Shown: positions 9,404-22,256 of the stretch, piece by piece | How positions within the stretch are numbered: the stretch's first letter is position 1 | How the letters are laid out: each line of letters starts with the position of its first letter | Source of the DNA: Torymus aiolomorphi | Taxonomy: Eukaryota > Arthropoda > Insecta > Hymenoptera > Torymidae | Direction: 5' to 3' | NCBI GenBank assembly: GCA_036365515.1 | Contig: CM070874.1 | Location: 93,661,842 to 93,725,841, forward strand | Length of the DNA: 64,000 bases | Notes under the pieces: model-generated | The model's database searches: none | What the model was told of the DNA's origin: nothing | Seen by the model: only the letters and a program-made list of their open reading frames with translations | Program-made: the position numbers and the translations under genes

Positions 9404-10221
9404 TTTTGTAGTTCTGGCCGCATGTTCCGGTGCAACATGTCCAATTGTTGGGGCATGCTAGGCACCGGAACTAACTTGAGAATCAAGGCTTGCAGATTCA
9501 CTACGTAATCTCTCGTGAGTTCGTTTCTGCCTTGAGTCCTCGCGTTTATCTCCGCTAGGATTCGCTGTTGATGGCCCCTGTCACCGCCATACATGTGTAT
9601 TATGGCCTCTTGGAAGTCTTGCCAAGATCGCCACGTATGACGGTTACTCCTATACCAGGTGGCCGCTACTCCACTCAGGAGCTCTGACAATGACGAGAGT
9701 ACTTCGTCGTACGTCAGATTTGCTAGAGCTCGACATTCCTCTACTCTCGTGAGGAATAACTCGACGCTCTGCTCCTTCAAGGACCCAGAGAACTTGATGT
9801 GCCATTTCCTTACGATTTGGCCAACATCACGGTTCATCTGTTGAGGCACGTACGTCTGCCTCGTAGACTGGTCCAGTGTAGCGCTCACCCCCGCCTGACG
9901 CTGTGTAGGATTTCTTCCGCTATTCCTCCTAGCGTCCCTTGGCGATTCAGTATTGGGGCTGCTGCTGTCAAAATTCACATATGTGAACGTGTCCTGAAAG
10001 TTCACATGTGGTGATCCTCGTCCCCTGCCCGCACTCGGTAGTTGGACTCCCTCCAAGCGCGTGCTTGAGGGTGGGTGTCGAGCTTCTTGGAGTATTCGCA
10101 CACTCTCTTTGAGCTCTTCCACCTCTTTGACGAGTCTATGGATCACCGACAGCAGCTGTTCTGAGACTACGTTATCTCCCACAGCAATCCCTGCGGTACG
10201 CTGTTCCCCGCACTTGGCCAC
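9397..10221 (-). CDS. Gypsy Gag, capsid part
   Basis: 274 residues. A coiled-coil-like segment (LLSVIHRLVKEVEELKESVRILQE, shown here in part) is followed by a linker and the conserved Gypsy Gag domain: WHIKFSGSLKEQSVELFLTR, then a conserved helix (LLSGVAATWYRSN) and RSWQDFQEAIIHMYG. It ends at a TGA seven bases into the next ORF. The frame moves by -1 at an A5 run (about 9407-9411 on the plus strand as TTTTT). Because the break falls inside the conserved capsid domain, I think it is a mutation rather than programmed frameshifting. Confidence 0.8.
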   Translation of the reverse strand: MAKCGEQRTAGIAVGDNVVSEQLLSVIHRLVKEVEELKESVRILQEARHPPSSTRLEGVQLPSAGRGRGSPHVNFQDTFTYVNFDSSSPNTESPRDARRNSGRNPTQRQAGVSATLDQSTRQTYVPQQMNRDVGQIVRKWHIKFSGSLKEQSVELFLTRVEECRALANLTYDEVLSSLSELLSGVAATWYRSNRHTWRSWQDFQEAIIHMYGGDRGHQQRILAEINARTQGRNELTRDYVVNLQALILKLVPVPSMPQQLDMLHRNMRPELQKW

Positions 10222-11216
10222 TCAAAACTCTGTGGCTGCGGTGGACTTCGCGTTTGCTGCCAGAACGCGTGCTGCCCATTTTGTGCCGACAACGACTCTT
10301 GTTCTTGACTCCGCCGGAATTGTCGTTGCCTGCGCTGCTCTTCTAGCAACGCCTGCTGTCGCTGCTGCTCTTGATGCTTTCGCTGTTGCTGCCGCTGCTG
10401 CTCCTGCTGTTGTTGCTGTTGCTGCCGTCGCTGCTGCTCCATCTGCTGCTGCTGTTGCATTTGTTGCTGCTGCATTTGCTGCTGCTGCATTTGCTGCTGT
10501 TGCAGTTGCTGCTGCTGCATTTGCTGCTGCTGCATTTGCTGCTGCTGCATTTGCTGCTGCTGCAGTTGTTGCTGTTGAAGCTGTTGCTGTTGGAGCTGTC
10601 CCTCGGCTTCGGCTGGAGATGTCCCGGTGGGTGCTGCAGAGCTCAATATCTCTGTCCCGGAACCCTCCTGGCCGTTTGCCTCATCCGCTGGCTCCACCAC
10701 TGCATTATGTGCTTGTTGTGGAGCGTTCATCCTCCGAGACTCCGAGAGTTTTTGCATCACTATCGGGTCATCAAGGAGCGTAATGAACGGGTGCGGTTGG
10801 TCTGGATCAGTATTGGGATCCACAATAGTCGACCCAGACTTGTTCATCAACGTTAAGTCGATGAACGCCCTTCGGGACTGCTCGCGTTTAGCAAACGCTT
10901 GCTTCTCCGACAGCTCCGGCTCTGGCACAAAATCGGCGGCACTGTAATCGCCCATAAGCCACTTGATCGTTGTCAGCATATTCACTGATTGCAGATCTGA
11001 CTGCTGCAGACCAAGGGCTTGCATGGCCTCGATAATTTCCTCTTCGGGCTGTGTATACGCCCAATTGAGTATCGCAGATTCCGCAAATTGCGACGATCGG
11101 GCCATGGTGTCAATTGGCTGTGCGCTTCCCCACGAACTTATTTTACTAGCGCGAGTAGTATCCTGATTGATGGCAGAGAGAGTTTGCCTTTTCAACCCGT
11201 GAGCTAGCTTTTTCAA
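10167..11216 (-). CDS. Gypsy Gag, N-terminal poly-Gln part
   Basis: 349 residues that overlap the capsid ORF by 55 bases in another frame. Residues ~45-130 resemble an N-terminal helical domain (ILNWAYTQPEEEIIEAMQAL). Residues ~200-300 are an expanded glutamine tract built from LQQQQ and MQQQQ units encoded by CTG/CAG-type triplets. The start is the first ATG after a leader of the usual length. The end of this frame and the start of the next look like two parts of one Gag interrupted by a frame change, but an authentic overlapping arrangement cannot be excluded. Confidence 0.65.
   Translation of the reverse strand: MKKLAHGLKRQTLSAINQDTTRASKISSWGSAQPIDTMARSSQFAESAILNWAYTQPEEEIIEAMQALGLQQSDLQSVNMLTTIKWLMGDYSAADFVPEPELSEKQAFAKREQSRRAFIDLTLMNKSGSTIVDPNTDPDQPHPFITLLDDPIVMQKLSESRRMNAPQQAHNAVVEPADEANGQEGSGTEILSSAAPTGTSPAEAEGQLQQQQLQQQQLQQQQMQQQQMQQQQMQQQQLQQQQMQQQQMQQQQMQQQQQMEQQRRQQQQQQQEQQRQQQRKHQEQQRQQALLEEQRRQRQFRRSQEQESLSAQNGQHAFWQQTRSPPQPQSFEWPSAGNSVPQGLLWEIT
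10380..10605 (-). repeat. Glutamine-coding triplet repeat in Gag
   Basis: Plus-strand TGCTGCTGCATT/TGCAGTTGCTGCTGC units of 15 bases, giving tandem LQQQQ/MQQQQ on the coding strand. About a dozen units are visible, with alternation of CAG and CAA codons. Confidence 0.85.
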
Positions 11217-12050
11217 CGCGAACCCGGGTTACTTTCTAAGAGCTACGGCGGTTGCTCTTAACCTCGATAATGTACGAGGATTTCCCGTATGCGGCTCTAA
11301 AAAAAAATAAAAGCTATTTCTGTAATTAATTACGATTTGTAATTAATTACGCTCCACTACTCGCACTTGTAATTTTAAAATAAATATATGTGAAAAAAAT
11401 TATATATATATGTGTCAAAACGGACAAAATCACCAAAAACACAAAAAAAATAAATACAATTTTCACCTAAAAAAAAATAAAAACAATTTTTAAGTTCGAG
11501 GGGATTTTTGCGCTCGAGTTTTTACTCGGGCGCACAGTCAACTTTTTGTTCCGAGAGTGCTTGCCGACTTTCTCTCGATCTTCTTCTAACTGCACGATAA
11601 AAGAAAAAAAAATTTTATTTTTCGCCCAAAAAAAAATAATTCGTATCGGAAATACGAGGACGAGAAGAAAAAAAAATTTTCGAGACGAGAAAAAAAATTA
11701 ATTAAAAAATTAATTATCGCTAAAAAAAAAAAAAATTTTGACGTTAAAAAATTAATTGTTATTAAAAAACTTTAATTGTTAACAATAATTCCTCAACGCT
11801 CCAAAAATTCCGCGATCAATATCTCTCCTCGTCGGCACACTAGGTCGAGGGTTATTGGCTATCGCACGCCTAACCTCTCGACCGCACTCTCGCAACAGAG
11901 CACGGCTGTGTCACGCACACGCACACACGCGCCTACGAGCTGCGGCACGAAGAGCCTTTGTTTGCAGCTTACGCTCAGCTACGCTGCTGAGCTTCTTCGC
12001 GCCAAGCTTCGCCGCGAATCACGTACGCGTCGCAGGTCCTTCTCCACCCC
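11217..12050 (-). other. Leader of the Gypsy element
   Basis: About 834 bases, very A/T-rich between 11290 and 11780 with many poly-A runs, then GC-richer towards the PBS. No ORF is supported. It is the untranslated 5' region where packaging signals would lie. Confidence 0.6.
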
Positions 12051-12068
12051 CAAAACGTTGTGGCGCCA
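12051..12068 (-). promoter_or_regulatory. Primer binding site of the Gypsy element
   Basis: Minus strand TGGCGCCACAACGTTTTG, two bases from the LTR end (12071). It begins with TGGCGCC as in tRNA-Lys-type sites but diverges afterwards. Confidence 0.65.
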
Positions 12069-12070
12069 GT

Positions 12071-13599
<1,529 letters not shown>

Positions 13600-13609
<10 letters not shown>

Positions 13610-15690
13610 ATATAATTATAATTATATGTAAAACTGTTAATTTATGTTTGTATTTTAATCTTTGTTTATTTGACGTTAATTATTTTGACTTGGTTTTTAA
13701 AATAAAATCTAGTTAAAATTTGTTTAACACCATCGTTATTTTTTGTACTTTCCCTTTCATAAACACACACACACACACACACACATACACACACACACAC
13801 AAACGCGCGCGGCGCGCCCGCGCACACACAGACACATACAACCAAGTAAAAAAGTCGTATTTTATGCAGATAATATTTGATTTTTTTCTTAAAATTGTAC
13901 TATGCTGCTTTTATTTTTAACGGAATTAAAAAATGAGTTATGCAAACTTTTTTTGTATTATTTAATAAATAAGTAAGCCATTTATATTTGTTTCAAAGGT
14001 GTGCTCGAAGAAAAAATTTTTGTTTTTTGAAATACCAAATATTAAAAGTTCTGGAGATATCCCCATATACGTGTACATATTTACAAAACTAGCCTGTACA
14101 ATTTGTACTTGTAATTTGAAATAAGACATATTTTATTTTTATTATATTAAATAAAGCTTATTTTTGAATCCCCGTCAAAGTGTTGTATGCAGTATGAATG
14201 TATGACAATAGTTATCTACGTAATGATAATAATGAACTACGACGATTCTTGAAACTTTGTTATAAATTCTAAAATTATAAAGAGCAATCTGTAAGTCCTA
14301 TAGCAGGCATAGACGTTTCTCTGAAATGAAAAAAAACTCACAAAGTATCTATTCAAATTATTTTTATTCATCCTGTCCTAAATTATAAATGTCAATAACT
14401 GTTAATAACTGTTAAAAATTACTTAAAACTGTTTGTCACTGTTTGTAACTGTTTAAAACTGTTTATAAATGTTACAAAATGTAGGATTTTCGACACATTT
14501 TCAAATAGTTTTTACGAGTTTCAAATAGTTTAAAAAAGTTTCAAATAATTGTCGATGATATTTAAAATGAATTAATAATTGGTAATTAATTAAACTATTA
14601 TTAACTAATAATAATAATAATTAATTAAACTAATGACATTTGAGAATTATATTTGAGTGATATTTTGAATAATATTTTAGAAGAATTAATAATATGTAAT
14701 TAATTTAACTATTATTATAACTATTATTATGAACAGTTGTAAATTTTATAACATTTTTGAACAGTTTATAACTCTTACTAACAGTTTTTAACTTTTTCGA
14801 ACAAAAATATTTCCGCTAGCAAAAACTACAAAATTATTCGAATAAAATACGTAATGCATATCAGAATTCTCTCCATAGCTGATAAAATATGTTTCTGTAT
14901 GTTAACATCATCTTATGTTCATCGCAAATTTTCTCAAATTACCTCCAATGTAAAAAGGAAAACTCAACAGAACACTCGATTCTTTGCTATAGTATCTGCT
15001 CTCTTCACCGCGGTCTGCCGGAGCAGCGCTCTGAACTCAGTCAAATAATACCGTTCTGGTTCGGTCTGAAGTTAGTAAAATGAAGAGGCGCAACAACCGG
15101 GGGTGTCGGGGGTGTCCATCACAAATACCATGCCAACTGAAGTGCACGATTTCAAAGTATACAACCGATATACATGGGTAGAAAATTCATGCGAAAACTC
15201 ATGTTGAAAATAGTTCATCTTAGCTATTTGTGTTTTATATATAGTTATAAGTACAAAAATTCGCTAAATACTCGGAGACGATTAATCGAATTTAAAAATT
15301 CTTAATTTTTGAAATGTGCGAGTTGCAAAATTATCCACACATATGAAGCGTAACAGGGACCGTACTCTTTCCCCTATTTAAAATTCTTTATTTTTCCTTA
15401 TTTTTAACGAATTCCCCTTTTCACCCCTAAAACCAGAAATTTTCCTCTATTTGCCCTATAATTGATAATTGGCGAAATCCGAAATGCATACTAAACACAC
15501 GAGAAATTCTATCGGATATGAGTTTACTCTTAGTATCTTTCGTGAACACTCTAGCACGCGGTTGAGATGCATTGCGGGATACGTCCACGGCCGGACAAGT
15601 AGTATTTCAAATATACACTTATAGAAAAGTACGCAGCGTTGTCTGTTGTGTTACGATCTGTTGCCCGCTTGTATTTCTTGCGTCAATATT
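13600..15690. other. AT-rich non-coding DNA with an inverted-repeat segment
   Basis: No credible gene. It holds a broken (CA)n at 13763-13830 followed by a GC-rich patch. At 14385-14480 there are repeated ACTGTTA/ACTGTTT motifs with their inverse (AACAGTT...) at 14725-14800, giving a roughly 415-bp imperfect hairpin-forming segment. The rest (14850-15690) shows nothing I can name. Confidence 0.5.
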
Positions 15691-16140
15691 AAAATCAATT
15701 TCTAAAACCCAAGTAGCCAGGAGAAGCGAGGTCAACGCATATAAGGGAATTACGTAGACGTGCGACACTAACAAGACGATTACTTACATAATTTTTAAAC
15801 CCAAGTAGCCGGCACATAAAGGAGTTAAGTAGACGTGCGACCCTAAGCAAGACGATTATTTAAATAACTTTTATATTCAAATAGCCGGGGGATATAAGGT
15901 CCACGTATATAAGGGAGTTGCGTAGACGTGCAACACCAAGCAAGGTAATTATTTAAACTATTTTTAAACCCCAGTAGCCGGGGAACGCAAGATCCACCCA
16001 TACAAAAGATTTATGTAGACGTGACACGCTAAGCAAGATGATTATTTAAATAATTTTGAAACCCAAGTAGCTGAGGCATGCGAGGTCCACGCGTATAAAG
16101 GAGTTACGTAGACGTGTGACAATAAGCAAAACGATAATTA

Positions 16141-16312
16141 GTACATTGTGCAACAGGGGAGAAAATGAACTATTTCAAACGAGGGTGAGGTGGTCAGTAG
16201 GACTTGGAGTCGAGGGCTCCCGAGACGGAGACGAGTTCTAAAAACACCTCACCCGAGTCTGAAATAGCTCTTCTTCTCATGTTACACACCGTATTTTTTT
16301 CAACGAGTGCAT
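16141..16312. repeat. Internal repeat, copy 1, containing a GGGTGAGGTG hairpin
   Basis: Starts GTACATTGTGCAACAGGGGAG and ends near GTTACACACCGTATTTTT. It is matched by a second direct copy at 16615-16770. Each copy has an internal inverted pair GAGGGTGAGGTG...CACCTCACCC that could form a stem. Confidence 0.7.
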
Positions 16313-16614
16313 GAAAGGGCCTTTTTATATGCCTAAAAGTCGGGTAGGTGATCGTGCATTTCGAGTCGTGTATAACATAGTTAAAAATGATTCTATTTGT
16401 TAATATTTTATTTCAAATATGCACGCTCTTTTTATATCAATTATATCTAAATTGTAAATATTCATTATTTTGTGATTTAACTTTAAATGCTTTCAATATC
16501 CCTCTAAATAGGCCAAGAAGCTTTAAAATGCATGAATTTGATAATAAAGCACGAATCCACAAAATTTCTTCGTAACGGACAAAAAAACTTTTTTTCCTCG
16601 CTCCAAGAGGGGAA

Positions 16615-16770
16615 TAGTACATTGTGCAACAAGGGAAGAAATGAGCTATTTCTAACGAGGGTGAGGTGTTTTGCACGAGACAGAGACGAGTGCTGATAAC
16701 ACCTCACCCGAGTCTGAAATAACTTTTCCTCCCGAGTTACACACCGTATTTTTTTAACGAAGGCATGACA
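16615..16770. repeat. Internal repeat, copy 2
   Basis: Direct repeat of 16141-16312 with substitutions and small deletions. The GGTGAGGTGTT...AACACCTCACC pair is kept. Confidence 0.7.
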
Positions 16771-16894
16771 GGAACTTTTTTAGGTATGTGAATCGGAGAG
16801 AGGATTGGGCATTTCGAGACGCACACAATGCAGTTGGAAATCAAAATAATTTGAAATGTATGTGCAATTAACTATACAAGAAAGGCAGACATTT

Positions 16895-17060
16895 TCATTC
16901 TCACCTGTTTTATGATAGAAATATTCATTTCTCACCTGTTTTAGGGTAGAAATAGCTATTTCTCACCAGTTTTTCATTTCTCACCTGTTTTAGGGTAGGA
17001 ATAGCCATTTCTCACCAGTTTTTCATTTCTCATCTGTTTTAGGGTAGAAATGGATATTTC
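16895..17060. repeat. Short tandem repeats with TTTCTCACCTGTTTTAGGGTAG
   Basis: Three to four ~30-60-bp tandem units carrying CATTTCTCACC(T/A)GTTTT and AGGGTAGAAAT, in the centre of the foldback-type element. Confidence 0.65.
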
Positions 17061-18175
17061 TTATCACTTTCATGAAATGCGATCGAAATGCCAAATTTTC
17101 TCTCCTACTTTTACAAGTGAAAAAGGCCCTATTTCATGCCTGAGATGAGAAAAAAGAAAAAATTTTCCGCTAAACTGAGAAAAAATGGATTTTTTTCATT
17201 CTTTCCTAAATCACGCTCGGAATGTGCGCTTTCTACACGGCTTTCAGGCATGAAAAAAGACCCGTTTCATGCACGTGTCGAAAAAAATTCTTTAACCTGA
17301 GTAGGTGGGAGGCGCTTGGTCCACGTAAATAAGGTAGTTACGTAGATGTGCGTCAGTACACCAAAGTATTATTAAAAAATTCTGAAACGCTTTTACTCTC
17401 GTATTTGCATGGAGCTCGCCATCTCGGCTACTTGGGTTTCAGAATTTTTTAAATAATTGTCTTGCTTACTGTCGCACGTCTACGTAACTCTCTTATTTAC
17501 GTGGATCTTGCATCCCCCGGCTATTTGGATTGAAGAATTTTTTAAATAATTTTCTTATCGAATCTTTCAGTGTCGCACGTCTACGTAACTTCCATATATG
17601 CTTCCATCGGCTACTTGGGTTTAAAAATTATTTAAATAATCGACTTGTTTAGTCTCGCACGTGTATATGTAACTCCAATGTTTTTAGTGGATCTCGCGTC
17701 TCCTGGCTATTTGGATTTAAAAGTTATTTAATTATTCAACTTCCTTACTTTCGCACGTCTACCTAAATCCTTAGATGGGTGGACCTCGCGTGCCCTGGCT
17801 ACTTGAGTATAAATATCATTTAAATAATCGTGTCACTTAGTGCCGCGTGTCTACGTAACTCCCTTAGATGCGTTGACCTCGCGTCTCCCGTCTACTTAGG
17901 TTTAAAAATTATTTAAATAATCGTATTGCACTTCTACGTAATTCCTAATATGCGTGGAGCTCGTATCCCCCGGCTACTTAGGTTTAAAAATTATTTAAAT
18001 AATCGTTTTGCTTATAGTGTCGCACGTATACGTAACTTTAATGTTTTGAGTGGACCTCGCGTCCCCCGGCTATTTGAGATCTAGACTTTTTTAAATAATG
18101 TACTTAACCCATTAAAGCCCATGCAAAAATTTGCTGAGATAGCAACAAACTAACTGTGCCATCCTTTACATAACT

Positions 18176-19367
18176 TGTAACGGACGGCTCGTGTGCGTGC
18201 GCGCATGTGTGTGTATATTGGTGTGCGCTGATGAGACTCGAGGCGAGTCTCAGCACACCGCGACGGCACGCGCAAATACGTAAGAGGTAAACATCTCTCA
18301 ACCTTGCGCGAAGGGCAAAGCCCGAGAGATGATCGCGCGTGCCGACGAAGGAACAGGCAGGCAGTATCGTTTCGGCCAGTGCCGCGAGCAATAGCCTGCT
18401 CTGAGAGAGAGAGAGAGGAGAGATAGAGAGAGAGAGAAGTGCGAGATAGTGCACGCGAGTGCAGGGAAGTGCAGTTGAGAGAGTGAGCGCGAGCGAAAGA
18501 GCGGGGCAGCAGCGTAGCCGAGAAGCAGAGGGAGAGAGAGAGACGCTATCAGCAGCTACCGCGGCCGAGTGAGAGGGAGAGAGAAAGACGCCGGCCGATC
18601 CTCTGCGACAGCCGGACTGCCCGCGTAGGAGCAAGAGAGAGAGAGAGCTATGACGCGCGGAGCGACCGGCACCGCTCGGCTTGACTCCCTGCAGCAGCCG
18701 GGACTTCGCGAGGTAAGCCCTGGCCAGGTGCTAGCGCGCTCTTCCCGCGGACGACGGGCATCCGGAGAGCGACCCCCCCCCCCCGCGCGAGCGAGCGAGG
18801 CTCACCGACGCGCGCATATGTGTCGATCGCGCGCGGCGATCGACCGACATCGGTGCGAGCCGCTTAACCGGGTACGTGTGTGCGATCGTGCGCACACGTA
18901 CATAGCGTGCGCGGGCGCACCACCCGTATCGGCGCGTATTAAGGATACGCGCCGCATGTATAAAACTTATTAAGCCCGCGGGGCAATAAAGTTACAGTCT
19001 TCTTTTAGCTTCGAGTCTGCCTATTATTTGGCGCGCATTCCCTTTCCTTTTCCACGTCGGTGGCGCGGCGGTATAGAATACCACCGGCCTCCGCGGGCGC
19101 GAGTACGCAATACTCGCGCGTATCTGAGCAGCCGAGGAAGCACGCACGAGAGAGACAGCGCGACAGCGAAGTCGCGCGTTGTAACGCCGGTAGGTACGGC
19201 TGCCGACGAAGGCAGCCGACGGCGAGCGACGGCGCGCCGGCGAGAGCGAAGAGATTTCACCGAGGGTTGGCACGAGCAAGTGCTCGCGCCTGTCAACTGC
19301 TGCGCCGTTCATCGGCAATTCCGCGTCGGGGATTTGTGGCACTCAGGGGAAAACCTACCCCGTTACA
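18176..19367 (+). mobile_element. Solo LTR (1,192 bp) with 4-bp target duplication
   Basis: Starts TGTAACGGACGG and ends CTACCCCGTTACA (8-bp inverted ends). It is flanked on both sides by AACT (18172-18175 and 19368-19371). The empty site is visible in the second piggyBac repeat at 19653-19670, where CATAACTGAAAAATA is uninterrupted. A TATA-like GTATAAAA at about 18957 and AATAAA at 18984 on the plus strand suggest plus orientation. Gypsy-type LTRs usually make 4-6-bp duplications. The AG-rich tracts at 18400-18560 are part of it. It arose by recombination between two LTRs. Confidence 0.9.
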
Positions 19368-20092
19368 AACTGAAAAATAAAATATACGTATTTTTTCTTT
19401 TGTCATTTGCAATTGTTTATAAAAAATTATTTAAACAAATTACAAACAATTTTATAATTTTCAAAAACTGACTGCAGGAATCGATTCTAGGAGAAAAATC
19501 GAGACGAAAATCTATATAACACTTTTTTGTCAGAGTCCAATTTGTTAGTGTAATGTAGGAATAAACAATTGCATGTTGGGGAGAAAAAGTGACTATGTCA
19601 AGTCCCAAGCAAAATCTATCTGGAATAACAACAAACAAACTGTCATCCTTTGCATAACTGAAAAATAAAATATACGTATTTTTTCTTTTGTCATTTGCAA
19701 TTGTTTATAAAAAATTATTTAAACAAATTACAAACAATTTTATAAGTTTCAAAAACTGACTGCGGGAATCGATTCTAGGGGAAAAATTGAGACAAAAACC
19801 TATATAACACTTTTTTGTCAGAGTCCAATTTGTTATCGTAATATAGGGATAAACTTTTGACATGTGTTTTTACTCTTCTGCATGGGATGTAGTCTCACTG
19901 ATAAATTTTGAGATTGTATACTGAAATTGGATAAGTTCATTACATTTCGCAAATCCTTCCGTGTTAGAGATCACGTTTGAGTGGCGGGCTAACGGTTGGG
20001 AACATAAATACATTGAATTTATGTTTTGAAATAATAATTTCGGAATAAACTTTTTGACTTTATATTGTTCTACATTGGTAACGCCACTGATA

Positions 20093-20782
20093 ATGCCGAG
20101 ACGGAGAATTAGAGATCTACCTGATTTACTTGAAGATTCTGATATTGATGAAGGTCAACATATTGATGTAGCATTCATTCCTAATGAACATGAAAGTTCA
20201 GATGGAGATTTGGATGGTGATCTAAATGAAGATACATTATCAAATGAATTACCTTCAGGTTCTTACGTACATGTTAAAAGTACTTACACAAGTACTCAAA
20301 AATTGTTGAAACCGAATCATAATTACAATTGGAAAAATGATGCTTTGAATGATATTTCTCCTGATGTCGAGTGCAACTTCAATATTTCACCTATTTCATC
20401 ATTGCGATCGAAAAATTCTTTGGAGTTGTTTGAGGTTTTCTTTTCGAAATCAATGAAAAATCATATTATTGAAGCCACTTCTGAAAATCATTTCGATTTA
20501 TGTATGGATGATCTAGAAAGATTTATTACAATCATAATGATCACAAGCTTCAATTCTAGAAAAAGTATTCGTGATTACTGGTCAACAAAGCGAATCCTTC
20601 AGTCTCCAGTAATTGCGGAACTTATGTCGAGAAATAAATTCGTTACAATAAAAAAGAACATACGATTTTATAAACTTCAAGACACTAATCAAATTGATAA
20701 AGTCTGGAAGGTTAGAACTCTATATGATATCTTTCGTAAGATTGTATGCAATTTGGTTTCTTTGACTATAATTTATCAATAG
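20093..20782 (+). pseudogene. piggyBac transposase, N-terminal half
   Basis: Starts MPRRRIRDLPDLLEDSD, an acidic N-terminus typical of piggyBac transposases. Conserved segments follow: RDYWSTKRILQSPVIAELMS, RNKFVTIKKNIRFYKL and DKVWKVRTLYDIFRK. A frame change at ~20750 moves the frame to the next piece. The enzyme would cut at TTAA and move the element by cut-and-paste. This copy cannot make a full protein. Confidence 0.85.
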
Positions 20783-20934
20783 ATGAGATAATGGTAAAAT
20801 ACTTTGGTAGGTTTGGTATCAAGCAGTGTATAAGGAATAAACCTATCAGATTTGGAATTAAAGAATGGGCACTCTGTTCTTCTGATGGGTATATATATGA
20901 CCTTGATATTTACACTGGTAAATCAGGAATTTAA
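20746..20934 (+). pseudogene. piggyBac transposase, first catalytic block
   Basis: Carries NLSIDEIMVKYFGRFGIKQC, the SxDE(xM) block that holds the first catalytic aspartate of the family, then NKPIRFGIKEWAL and the IYTGKSG motif. It ends at TAA at 20932-20934, after which the conserved central part, including the second catalytic Asp region, is not found. Confidence 0.85.
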
Positions 20935-21509
20935 CCTCAAATATCTCTGCTATTTATGGACCAATCATTTTGCCCAAAGAACTCGATCGAGAACTATAAA
21001 AAATCTACCTCTAAAAAGAATTTTGAAGCCATTAAGTCAATTTTACTCTTGTAATCGTTGGACATACAAAACTAATTTTTTTCATTTTTCAATTTTTTAC
21101 TCAAAATCTAGCCTACAGAATGTATTCAATTTTTAACAGATTATAGCTATTTATATTCTGTATTATCATGATTTTTCTCAAAAAAATTGACCGTTAAGTT
21201 TAGGAGTTATAAGCTTCTAAAATAAAAACACGTTTTTGTTGATAACAAAAGAACCGTGATAGCTAGAAACTTTTTTTTTTCAGAAAATATAGGTATTTTA
21301 ATTCTCTTTCGAACGCTACCCATCAGATTCGAATAACTCGATCCTATCATTAAAAAAAATCAAAAAACAGTTTTGAGAAAATCGAAAATTTGAAAAGAAA
21401 CAAAAACGCATCGCCCCAATCAAAAAACAGATTTTTGACCCGCTATCACGCAAAAAAAAAAATGAGACCTGTCCGGTTAAAATCGACCGAGTAGAAGCTC
21501 AGATCCAGG

Positions 21510-21604
<95 letters not shown>

Positions 21605-21737
21605 CCATACAGACATTTTTCAAAAACCATGTATTTTGATTCCTAACACCTCGGAACATAATTATAACATGTTTTTACAACAACTCAAAAATTTACTATC
21701 ACAAAGCTTCCTCTAGGAGGAAGCAAAAAATGGTTTA
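20935..21737. other. Non-coding segment interrupting the transposase, with CA microsatellite
   Basis: Contains (CA)n at 21513-21601 and the near-palindromic GCTTCCTCTAGGAGGAAGC at about 21704-21722. No conserved transposase sequence is recognisable here, although ~60-80 codons are expected. It is either an inserted non-autonomous element with replacement of the exon or strong decay. Confidence 0.55.
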
Positions 21738-22256
21738 TTGGCGACGGGAACTGTTCGGCAGAATCGTGTGAAAGTGAAAGTCGAAATGCCAAAAAACGCC
21801 GAAAGAGGATACACTATTCCTATGCATGAAGCAAATTCAAAATTAAATTATATTACAGTTATCGATTTTCTAGTATCGATTCTCTCTTCTAAATATGGGA
21901 ATGAACCAAAAGTTGAAATGCAGAGATCGCAGGAATCATCAAAAAATTCTATTCTTTATCCTCATTGTTTTTCTATGTATAATCAACACATGGGTGGAGT
22001 CGATCTGCATGATCAACACTGTAATACTTTGATGCCTTCAATTCGAAGTAAGAAATGGACATGGTGCCTTGTATTACGACTCATCCAAACATCTTTAGCA
22101 AACGCTACAGTGATTTACAATAAGTTACATCCAGACGAAAAAAAGGCTCCAAAAATATTGTTCAAGAAGTTTGTGAATATTATATTGACAAGTTATCCTC
22201 CAAACGTCCCCCCAAACGAAAGAAACAGAGTGAACCTTCATCTCAAGAACACGTGA
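21738..22256 (+). pseudogene. piggyBac transposase, C-terminal half
   Basis: Begins ATGTVRQNRVKVKVEMPKN, matching the conserved GTVRxNR region. It contains HMGGVDLHDQH, the GGVD block commonly assigned the third catalytic Asp, and SIRSKKWTWCLVLRLIQTSL. It ends at TGA 22254-22256 with a lysine/proline tail. It lacks the Cys-rich ring-like C-terminus of some family members. Confidence 0.85.

Larger units (their letters stand above)
15690..18103. mobile_element. Foldback-type repeat element
   Basis: The left arm (15690-16140) contains five tandem ~93-bp units marked by ACCCAAGTAGCC, then CGTAGACGTGCGAC and ATTATTTAAATAA. The right arm (17290-18103) contains about eight units of the same sequence in inverse orientation (GTCGCACGTCTACGTAA ... 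GGCTACTTGGGTTT). The centre (16141-17289) has its own repeats. No transposase ORF is present, so this is a non-autonomous foldback-like element or an inverted satellite cluster. Confidence 0.65.

Noticed and set aside
18104..18634. Minus-strand ORF of 176 codons
   Set aside because: It lies across the piggyBac end and (AG)n-rich solo LTR; Leu/Ser-rich low complexity.
20054..20092. Earlier start for piggyBac transposase (MTLYCSTLVTPLI...)
   Set aside because: The conserved acidic N-terminus starts at the ATG at 20093; upstream residues look like a UTR.
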